Of a DNA stretch of 7,473 nucleotides, positions 1 to 5,157 are shown piece by piece. The notes under the pieces are model-generated. The model made no database searches. It saw only the letters and a list, made by a program, of their open reading frames with translations, and was not told the origin of the DNA. Source of the DNA: Chloroflexota bacterium (GTDB taxonomy: Bacteria; Chloroflexota; Anaerolineae; 4572-78); assembly GCA_024278015.1 (NCBI GenBank), contig JAJRUC010000406.1, positions 1 to 7,473 of the forward strand, given 5' to 3'. The position numbers were made by a program, and so were the translations under genes. Positions within the stretch are counted from its first letter, which is position 1. Every line of letters starts with the position of its first letter.

Positions 1-821
1 CCGACTGGCTGGGCCGCAAAAAAATCCTGGAAGTCCATTCGCGCGGCAAACCTCTGTCAGATGATGTGGATCTGGACGCTCTCTCAAAAATGACCATCGG
101 CTTTGTGGGCGCAGATTTGGAGAATCTGGTTAACGAAGCCGCCATTCTGGCCGCCCGGCGCGGCAAAAAGCAAATTTTTATGGCAGATTTTCAGGAAGCC
201 ATTGAGAAAGTGATGATGGGGCCGGAACGCAAAAGCAGAGTGCTGAATACAAAAGAGAAAGAAATCATCGCCTACCACGAAGCCGGACACGCCCTGGTTG
301 CCAAAATGCTGGAAAAAGCCGACCCCGTCCACAAAGTGAGCATTGTAGCCAGAGGCCATGTCGGCGGCGTAACCATGTATCTGCCCACCGATGACAAAAC
401 CCTGCTCAGCCGCAGCCATTTTGAAGCCAAACTGGTGGTAGCGTTGGGCGGGCGCGCCGCTGAAGAAATTATCTTCCCCACCGTCACCACCGGGGCCGGC
501 AACGACCTGAAACGGGCTACCAAACTGGCCCGGGCTATGGTCACACAGTACGGCATGAGTGAACGGATTGGGCTGATAACCTACGGCAAGAAAGAAGAAC
601 TGGTTTTCCTGGGCAAAGAAATCGGCGAGCATCGAAACTACAGTGAAGAAGCAGCCCGCGCCATCGATTTGGAAGTGCGCGGCATGATTCTGGATGCCTA
701 CAACAAGGCCAAAAATATCCTGACCGAAAACAAGCATAAACTGATAGACATTGCCAATTTACTGATAAGTCAGGAAACAATCGACGGGCAGCAATTTAAC
801 GCCCTGTTTGGTCAAGCCTGA
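1..821 (+). CDS. ftsH: ATP-dependent zinc metalloprotease FtsH, C-terminal part (5' end outside window)
   Basis: FtsH is a membrane-anchored hexameric AAA+ protease that unfolds and degrades misfolded membrane proteins and some short-lived cytosolic regulators. The first complete codon is at 3, and 272 residues are visible before the TGA at 819-821. The fragment begins at the AAA+ C-terminal lid (D-W-L-G-R-K, then GFVGADLENLVNEAA, typical of the FtsH sensor-2/lid region). It continues into the M41 peptidase domain. The zinc motif HEAGH is at 276-290, and the third zinc ligand is the Asp of TGAGNDLKRAT (codon 504-506). The conserved LGGRAAEEI, QYGMSE and RNYSEE blocks are also intact. The N-terminal membrane segments, Walker A/B and arginine fingers lie upstream of the window. 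FtsH is usually about 600-650 residues, so roughly the last 40-45% is seen. The protein ends soon after the protease domain, without a long tail. A GTG at 66 is internal, not the start. A terminator follows directly. Confidence 0.97.
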   Translation, partial: DWLGRKKILEVHSRGKPLSDDVDLDALSKMTIGFVGADLENLVNEAAILAARRGKKQIFMADFQEAIEKVMMGPERKSRVLNTKEKEIIAYHEAGHALVAKMLEKADPVHKVSIVARGHVGGVTMYLPTDDKTLLSRSHFEAKLVVALGGRAAEEIIFPTVTTGAGNDLKRATKLARAMVTQYGMSERIGLITYGKKEELVFLGKEIGEHRNYSEEAARAIDLEVRGMILDAYNKAKNILTENKHKLIDIANLLISQETIDGQQFNALFGQA

Positions 822-845
822 ACCGCAACGACATCGCATCAATTC

Positions 846-885
846 AAAGCGCGGCAGTGAAATTACAATTACCGCGCTTTTTGAA
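846..885 (+). terminator. Rho-independent terminator of ftsH
   Basis: The left arm AAAGCGCGG (846-854) pairs perfectly with CCGCGCTTT (872-880) across a 17-base loop, and the T run continues TTTTT (878-882). The flanking AATTC and GAATT extend the symmetry. It starts 25 bases after the ftsH stop, in the right orientation, so it most likely ends the ftsH transcript. Confidence 0.85.
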
Positions 886-982
886 TTTGTCAAATCCGGG
901 ATATACCTTGCCGTCCAGCAATTTTCATCATGATAATTTGACGCCGGATTTTTTGGCAGGTACGCTAAAAACGACGGTTTGG

Positions 983-1080
983 TTGTGGGTCGGGGTGGGT
1001 CGCAGGTCGCCCCGCCCCTGTTTTTCCGCGGACCCAACATAATCGGCGCAATCCGCAGGGGCACGCGGCCACGCGCCCCT
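983..1080. repeat. GC-rich palindromic intergenic element (REP-like)
   Basis: Two hairpins lie about 40 bp apart. The first pairs GGGGTGGG (992-999) with CCCGCCCC (1011-1018) across 11 bases, with one G-T wobble. It sits inside a longer pairing of TGGGTC (986-991) with GACCCA (1031-1036). The second, 1058-1079, is a 22-base near-palindrome (GGGGCACGCGG then CCACGCGCCCC). Read on the minus strand, its two mismatches become G-U pairs. Elements of this GGGGC...GCCCC form are common between genes in Chloroflexota and some other phyla. That it is multicopy in this genome is inference. Confidence 0.55.
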
Positions 1081-1159
1081 ACATTTCCGGCCCATTATTA
1101 CTTCAAAAACGCAACCGACACAGTCATAATGAAAATGGTTGCTTGCCGTTTTATTTTAA

Positions 1160-1189
1160 TTGACATTTCTCCGGGGCTTAAGGTATACT
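1160..1189 (+). promoter_or_regulatory. Sigma-70-type promoter of the V4R/response-regulator unit
   Basis: A perfect -35 box TTGACA (1160-1165) is followed after 18 bp by TATACT (1184-1189), one base from the -10 consensus. Transcription would start near 1196, giving a leader of about 118 nt before the ATG at 1314. It is the best promoter on the plus strand and is likely to serve the V4R gene, the response regulator and possibly the M20 gene. Confidence 0.75.
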
Positions 1190-1313
1190 TAGGGCTGAAG
1201 AGCAAATTGCTTTTGTATGCGCCAGTTACGCCATACGCCGGGTTGCAGACAAACTTGATGCACATCTTCTCCACCCGCCATCTTCATCCCAAAAGGCTTC
1301 GGAGGTTTCACCC

Positions 1314-1940
1314 ATGACAAGACAAAGCGGCTTGTATTACCCCAACAAAATCGGCCGGATTTATCTGCAAGCAATGGAAGAGGTAATGGGCAAAGGCGGC
1401 ATTAACGCCGTACTCAACCTGGCGAAATTACCCCATTTTATTGACAACTATCCCCCCAATAATCTGGGGCGGGAACTGGATTTTGCTGATTTCACCGCCA
1501 TCAACCAGGCCATTGAAGAAATGTACGGCCCCCGTGGCGGGCGCGGGCTGGCGTTGCGGGCCGGACGCGCCTCCTTTGCTCAAGGCTTAAGCGACTTTGG
1601 CGCACTCATCGGTATGAGTGAACTGGCCTTCAAGGTTATCCCTTTGGGAACCAAGCTCAAAGTTGGTTTGCGCGCTATGGCCGAAACGTTCACCACCTTC
1701 AGCGACCAGGAATCAGTGGTTTCTGAAGAGGAAGACCGGTTTATTTACACAATCAAAGCCTGTCCGGTGTGCAATGGCCGGACAACAGACCGCCCGGTAT
1801 GCTTTGCCGCCATCGGGCTTTTGCAAGAAAGCCTGCGTTGGGTCAGCGGCGGTAAAGATTTTCGGGTTGAAGAAATTGTATGCCACGCCAAAGGCGACGA
1901 ATTTTGCCGATTTGCCATCTACAAAGCACCCCTCACCTAA
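1314..1940 (+). CDS. V4R-domain (4-vinyl reductase/hydrocarbon-binding fold) sensor-like protein
   Basis: This 208-residue soluble protein has a V4R domain in its C-terminal half. That fold is found in BchJ-like proteins and in the ligand-sensing domains of XylR/DmpR/MopR-type regulators. Residues 1-130 include the block GLALRAGRASFAQGL (78-92), which often precedes V4R in Chloroflexota proteins. The C-terminal half carries CPVC (150-153), C163, then E187, C190 and C198. The E-x2-C-x7-C spacing and the preceding Cys match the zinc site of MopR (one Cys, then Glu, Cys, Cys), so zinc binding is likely. C150 and C153 are extra cysteines. There is no signal peptide or membrane segment. The start is supported by GGAGG (1301-1305), 8 bases before the ATG, and a strong promoter lies upstream. 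The response regulator follows after 93 bp in the same direction with no terminator visible. The ligand is unknown; a sensory role is inferred from the domain and neighbour, and a small-molecule enzyme is the alternative. Confidence 0.85.
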   Translation: MTRQSGLYYPNKIGRIYLQAMEEVMGKGGINAVLNLAKLPHFIDNYPPNNLGRELDFADFTAINQAIEEMYGPRGGRGLALRAGRASFAQGLSDFGALIGMSELAFKVIPLGTKLKVGLRAMAETFTTFSDQESVVSEEEDRFIYTIKACPVCNGRTTDRPVCFAAIGLLQESLRWVSGGKDFRVEEIVCHAKGDEFCRFAIYKAPLT

Positions 1941-2033
1941 CCCCGCAGGCGCACTATCGATTGCAATTGACCGCTTAACGGATTAATCAGCCCCGATGCA
2001 GGTTGTATCCGGAGCAATCCGGGAGAATGTCGG

Positions 2034-2897
2034 ATGAAACACACACTCTTGATAGTTGAAGATGATACGGATACCTCTGAAATGCTTCGGGTCTATTTTG
2101 AGGCTCAGGGGTATAATGTGATACTGGCCGCCACCGGCCGGGAAACGCTGGAACAATGCCAGGTTAATTTGCCGGATCTTATCTTGCTGGATGTGCGCCT
2201 GCCCGATTTTGACGGCTTTGAGGTCGGCAAACGCCTGCAGGAAGACCTGCGTACCAGCCGCCTGCCCGTCATCTTTGTAACCGAACGCCGCGAGCGGGAT
2301 TATCGCATCGCCGGATTAAAACTGGGCGCCATCGACTATATCACCAAACCATTCGATATTCAGGAGCTTCGCCTGCGCGTTAGAAACGCCCTGCGCCGCG
2401 CCGGCAGCCAGAATAACCCCGTCACCAGCCTGCCCGGCGAGAAACTGACCGCCAATCGTCTGGAACTAACGCTGGAAAAAAACGATTGGCATATTTTCTC
2501 CATTACTCTGGTGGGGCTTTCCAAATTCAACGAAATTTACGGCTTTGTAGCCAGAGATGATGTACTACGCGCAGTGGCTCTCATCCTGACCAGCGCCATT
2601 GATGAGTTGGGCACTATGGATGATTTTGTCGGCCACCCCACCGAAACACAATTCGTCATTATCACCTACACCAACAAACTGGCCCAACTGCACGACCACA
2701 TCAAATCCCGGCTGGAGCAAGCCATCATCTACTTTTACCCCATCCACGACCGCGAAGCCGGCTACGTGCTGCACGGCGGCCCCGGCCGGCAGCGGGAAAA
2801 AGTCCCCTTTATGGAACTTTCCATCAATTCCGTAGCCCACACCGACAATATTCAGCACATCAACAAGCTGATTAACGCCCTGAATTTATCGCCATAA
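2034..2897 (+). CDS. Response regulator: receiver domain plus degenerate GGDEF-like output domain
   Basis: The protein has 287 residues. The receiver domain (about 1-122) is complete: acidic pocket E9-D10-D11, phosphoacceptor D53 in LLDVRLPD, T83, and K105 in TKPF. Phosphorylation by a histidine kinase is therefore expected, but none is encoded nearby. After a short linker, residues 128-285 resemble a diguanylate cyclase domain. NPVTSLPG (128-135) corresponds to the usual D-P-L-T-G-L-P-N entry motif, and the SKFNEIYG and DDVLR segments fit the fold. Where the GGDEF signature should be, the sequence reads GHPTETQF (200-207), so the GTP-binding glycines and catalytic acids are missing. The domain probably signals by binding or dimer change rather than by making cyclic di-GMP. 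The start has GGGAG (2021-2025), 8 bases upstream. It is probably co-transcribed with the V4R gene. The receiver assignment is firm; the output domain is assigned by eye. Confidence 0.9.
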   Translation: MKHTLLIVEDDTDTSEMLRVYFEAQGYNVILAATGRETLEQCQVNLPDLILLDVRLPDFDGFEVGKRLQEDLRTSRLPVIFVTERRERDYRIAGLKLGAIDYITKPFDIQELRLRVRNALRRAGSQNNPVTSLPGEKLTANRLELTLEKNDWHIFSITLVGLSKFNEIYGFVARDDVLRAVALILTSAIDELGTMDDFVGHPTETQFVIITYTNKLAQLHDHIKSRLEQAIIYFYPIHDREAGYVLHGGPGRQREKVPFMELSINSVAHTDNIQHINKLINALNLSP

Positions 2898-2907
2898 CCA
2901 AACGCGG

Positions 2908-2957
2908 TCAGCTTTTGGCTCTTGGCTATCAGCCAATTACGCTGAAAGCTGATAGCT
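2908..2957 (+). repeat. Intergenic inverted repeat with two competing hairpins before the M20 gene
   Basis: TCAGCTTTTGGC (2908-2919) can pair with GCTGAAAGCTGA (2941-2952) as a 12-bp stem that includes two G-U pairs. GCTATCAGC (2925-2933) pairs perfectly with GCTGATAGC (2948-2956). The two stems share 2948-2952, so they exclude each other. No T run follows, so this is not a standard terminator. It ends 6 bases before the ribosome binding site of the M20 gene. Such AGCTATCAGC/GCTGAAAGC words are also common as intergenic filler, so a regulatory role is only possible. Confidence 0.5.
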
Positions 2958-2975
2958 ATGGTCAAAGGAGACATA

Positions 2976-4178
2976 ATGACCCTGAATTACGCATCGCTGC
3001 GCCGGGCCGCCATCAATATAGAACCGGGCCTGGTGGCCTTCACCCAAAAACTGGTACAAACTCCCAGTCTGCCCGGCCACGAAGGAGACATCGCGGCCGT
3101 TATTCAGCAAAAAATGCGCGAGTTAGGCTATGACCATGTACAAGCCGATGAGTTCGGCAATGTGATTGGCCTGGTAAAGGGGCGCGACGGCCCCGGCATA
3201 ACGCTCAGCAGCCACATGGATCACGTTTCGCCGGGCGATGAACAGGGCTGGCCCCACCCCCCGTTTAGCGGGCGCGTGGTTGACGGCCACCTGTGGGGAC
3301 GCGGTTCGGTTGATATGAAAGGCCCGGCGGCGTGCATGGTCTACACTCCGGCTCTTTTAAAGGCGATGGACATTCCGCCCGCCGGTGATTTATACGTGGC
3401 AGTCAGCGTGCTGGAAGAAGTTGGCGGCGCGGGGGCGCGTCATTTGGCCGGTCACCTCAAAACAGATCTGGTTGTTGTGGGCGAACCCAGCCGCAACACC
3501 CTGCGGCGCGGGCATCGGGGCCGGATGGAATTGTGGGTGACGGTTGAAGGCAAATCGGTGCATGCCGGCAGCCCTGCCACAGGCATCAATCCCTATTTTT
3601 CGCTGGCAAATTTCTTGCAGAACTTGCCAAAACTCACTATGGCAACCGATGCTGCCTTCGGCGCGTCAAGCGTGGCCCCCACCCTGTGCCAAAGCGACCA
3701 AATCAGCCCGAATGTGACCCCCGGCCACCTGAAACTGACGCTCGACTGGCGCAATATTCCCTCCGAAACGCCGGAAGCGGTCATCGAAAAAATAAACGTC
3801 CTGCTGCAAAATTTACTGGTAAACGGCGCCACCGGGCGCGTAGACCTGGCTACCCGAACCAACCAGTCATACACTCACGTTCACGTTGACCATCCCGCCG
3901 TCACCCCATCCTTTGCCATATCCGCCGACCACCCGTGGTTGAAACACGCGCAACAAACGCTCAGCCGCCTTTTCAAGCGGCCCATGCCGGCGGATGTGTG
4001 GCAGTTTGTGACCGATGGCGGCCATTTTATGCAGGCGGGTGTGCCGGTCATCGGTTTTGGGCCGGGCGACGAGCGGCTGGCGCATACCAACCGGGAGCGC
4101 ATCCCCATTCCCGCCCTGACCGAAGCGCTGACCGGCTACGCAGCCCTGGTCACATCTGACTGGCCTCCCCTTCCCTGA
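2976..4178 (+). CDS. M20-family zinc metallopeptidase/amidohydrolase (ArgE/DapE/YgeY-like)
   Basis: This is a 400-residue cytosolic hydrolase that would cleave an amide bond (N-acyl amino acid or dipeptide) with a two-metal centre. The M20 landmarks are all present: SHMDHV with H80 and D82, GRGSVDMKG with bridging D113, the EE pair E147-E148 (general base and ligand), GEPS with E170, and the late His H370 in LAHTNRE. The dimerisation insert follows GHRGRMELWV, with KSVHAGSPATGINP (H196). The GEP-then-GHRGR pattern resembles YgeY and related ArgE/DapE/LysK-type enzymes; the substrate cannot be told from sequence. The start at 2976 is chosen because AAAGGAG (2964-2970) lies 5 bases upstream. 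The in-frame ATG at 2958 would put that site inside the gene and has no ribosome binding site of its own. The gene lies 78 bp after the response regulator, so co-transcription is possible. Its 3' end overlaps the convergent rfbD-like gene by 29 bp. Confidence 0.9.
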   Translation: MTLNYASLRRAAINIEPGLVAFTQKLVQTPSLPGHEGDIAAVIQQKMRELGYDHVQADEFGNVIGLVKGRDGPGITLSSHMDHVSPGDEQGWPHPPFSGRVVDGHLWGRGSVDMKGPAACMVYTPALLKAMDIPPAGDLYVAVSVLEEVGGAGARHLAGHLKTDLVVVGEPSRNTLRRGHRGRMELWVTVEGKSVHAGSPATGINPYFSLANFLQNLPKLTMATDAAFGASSVAPTLCQSDQISPNVTPGHLKLTLDWRNIPSETPEAVIEKINVLLQNLLVNGATGRVDLATRTNQSYTHVHVDHPAVTPSFAISADHPWLKHAQQTLSRLFKRPMPADVWQFVTDGGHFMQAGVPVIGFGPGDERLAHTNRERIPIPALTEALTGYAALVTSDWPPLP

Positions 4179-4995
4179 AATAATCGGCCAGGGCCTCTGG
4201 CCACGGCCTGAGGGTAATGCCCAGGGCGGCGCCCAGGTTGTTCGCCAGCGGGGCGTACTTCGGCGGCGTTGAGGCCCGGTCAAAGCCCTCGCTGGTGATG
4301 GGTTGCACCGGAATATGGCCCCGCCCGCTTTGCCGGAGAATTTCCAGCGCAAAATCGTACCGGGAGCAAGCGCCCTGATTGGTTAAATGATACGTGCCGA
4401 AATGGTTGGTGGCCGCCAGTTTTTTGATGGCGGCGGCCAGGTCCGGGGCATAGGTGGGATTGCCAACTTCATCGGTTACAACTTTCAGCGCCCCCAATTT
4501 ATCTGCGGCGCGAATGATTTTGGCCGGAAAGTTGTTGCCCCCTTTGGCAAAGGCCCAGGCAATGCGCACAATGTACAAATTTTTCACCAGACGGGCGGCA
4601 ATCTGTTCGCCGGCCAGCTTTGATTGGGCATAGGGATTGACGGGATTGGTGGGGGCGTATTCGTGATACGGGCTTGTGGCCGCGCCGTCAAACACCTCGT
4701 TGGTTGAAATGCAGACCATTGCCGCGCCGCTCTGTTGGCAAACCAGGGCCATGTTTTGCGTGCCGAAGCCGTTCACAAAATAAGCGGCCTGCGGATTTCT
4801 GGCGCAGCCGTCCACATCTACCATCGCGGCAGTGTGAATGAGCAAATCCGGTTTAAGGGCGGCCAACTCCGCCACGCCTTCGGGCCGGGTAATGTCAAAA
4901 TCGGGCAAATCCAGCAGAGTCAAGGCGTGGTTGCCGAAAACATGTTGCAACGCCCGGCCCACCTGTCCGTTTGACCCGGTGATAATAATCTTCAT
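4150..4995 (-). CDS. rfbD: RmlD-like dTDP-4-dehydrorhamnose reductase family protein
   Basis: This 281-residue extended short-chain dehydrogenase would reduce the 4-keto sugar nucleotide to dTDP-L-rhamnose with NAD(P)H, the last step of rhamnose donor synthesis for surface glycans. The N-terminal Rossmann motif is G7-S-N-G10-Q-V-G13, the catalytic pair is Y122-x3-K126 (PYAQSK), and S97-T98 sits in the STNEVFDG strand. The family block DEVGNPTYAPDLA (175-187) closely follows the RmlD pattern. The usual STDYVFDG reads STNEVFDG here. The start is the second of two adjacent ATGs (4995), because AAAGGAG (5008-5002) is 6 bases away and RmlD proteins begin M-K-I-x-I-T-G. No rmlA, rmlB or rmlC is in view, so a related sugar-nucleotide reductase is possible. 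No clear promoter of its own is seen, and it is likely read from the gene upstream (5158-6882). The stop lies inside the 3' end of the convergent M20 gene. Confidence 0.85.
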   Translation of the reverse strand: MKIIITGSNGQVGRALQHVFGNHALTLLDLPDFDITRPEGVAELAALKPDLLIHTAAMVDVDGCARNPQAAYFVNGFGTQNMALVCQQSGAAMVCISTNEVFDGAATSPYHEYAPTNPVNPYAQSKLAGEQIAARLVKNLYIVRIAWAFAKGGNNFPAKIIRAADKLGALKVVTDEVGNPTYAPDLAAAIKKLAATNHFGTYHLTNQGACSRYDFALEILRQSGRGHIPVQPITSEGFDRASTPPKYAPLANNLGAALGITLRPWPEALADYFREGEASQM

Positions 4996-5020
4996 CATCG
5001 TCTCCTTTGAAAATAACCCC

Positions 5021-5107
5021 CTCCCCACCCTGTTCAGGGCACAGGCAACCCTCCCCCGACATTGGGGGACGCGAAGCGGTCGCGCCAGCGACGGGTGGGG
5101 GCAGGTT
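5021..5107. repeat. GC-rich intergenic repeat with nested hairpins
   Basis: Several perfect stems are packed here. CCCCACCC (5023-5030) pairs with GGGTGGGG (5093-5100), TCCCCC (5052-5057) with GGGGGA (5064-5069), GTCGC (5079-5083) with GCGAC (5088-5092), and CCCTG (5028-5032) with CAGGG (5035-5039). It lies between two minus-strand genes and codes for nothing recognisable. The form resembles the CCCTCCCC-type interspersed repeats of Chloroflexota. That it is multicopy is inference. Confidence 0.55.
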
Positions 5108-5116
5108 AAATTTTTT

Positions 5117-5140
5117 CCCGCCGGGCATCGCCCCGGTGGG
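5117..5140. repeat. GC-rich hairpin just past the end of the phosphatase-fold gene
   Basis: CCCGCCGGG (5117-5125) pairs with CCCGGTGGG (5132-5140) around a 6-base loop, with one G-U pair when read on the plus strand and one A-C mismatch on the minus strand. It begins 17 bases after the stop of the minus-strand gene. On the minus strand it is followed by an A run, not a T run, so it is not a standard terminator. It may stabilise the message 3' end or belong to the neighbouring repeat. Confidence 0.4.
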
Positions 5141-5157
5141 TTGTCCGGTTGTCTTAT

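Larger units (their letters stand above)
822..1313. other. 492-bp gene-free region between ftsH and the V4R gene
   Basis: No convincing gene lies here. In order it holds the ftsH terminator (846-885), an AT-richer stretch, a GC-rich palindromic repeat (about 983-1080) and the promoter of the next gene (1160-1189). It ends with a leader of about 118 nt that has small hairpins and a GGAGG ribosome binding site. The AT-richer stretch has short inverted words, such as GTCAAAT 889-895 with ATTTGAC 936-942, and the perfect palindrome ATCATGAT 927-934. Open frames crossing the region on both strands lack a ribosome binding site and a recognisable protein pattern. Confidence 0.7.

Noticed and set aside
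84..737. 217-codon open frame on the minus strand under ftsH
   Set aside because: It lies antisense to an unmistakable FtsH reading frame and its translation shows no family pattern.
759..1064. 101-codon minus-strand frame across the ftsH end, terminator and GC-rich repeat
   Set aside because: It is composed of the terminator and repeat sequence, has no ribosome binding site and no recognisable protein features.
979..1317. 112-codon plus-strand frame running into the V4R start
   Set aside because: It begins in the repeat, crosses the promoter and leader of the V4R gene, and looks non-protein-like.
1967..1990. Separate promoter for the response regulator (TTGACC at 1967)
   Set aside because: No acceptable -10 box is found at the right spacing, so shared transcription with the V4R gene is more likely.
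2958..2975. Upstream ATG for the M20 gene
   Set aside because: It lies at the end of the inverted repeat without a ribosome binding site, whereas AAAGGAG fits the ATG at 2976.
3867..4352. 161-codon minus-strand frame spanning the M20 and RmlD-like 3' ends
   Set aside because: It overlaps two well supported genes in other frames and matches no family pattern.
4996..5028. Longer start for the RmlD-like gene
   Set aside because: The extra 11 residues include the ribosome binding site and precede the canonical MKIIITG N-terminus.
5111..5140. Terminator for the phosphatase-fold gene
   Set aside because: On the minus strand the stem is followed by an A run and T-poor sequence, so the rho-independent form is not met.
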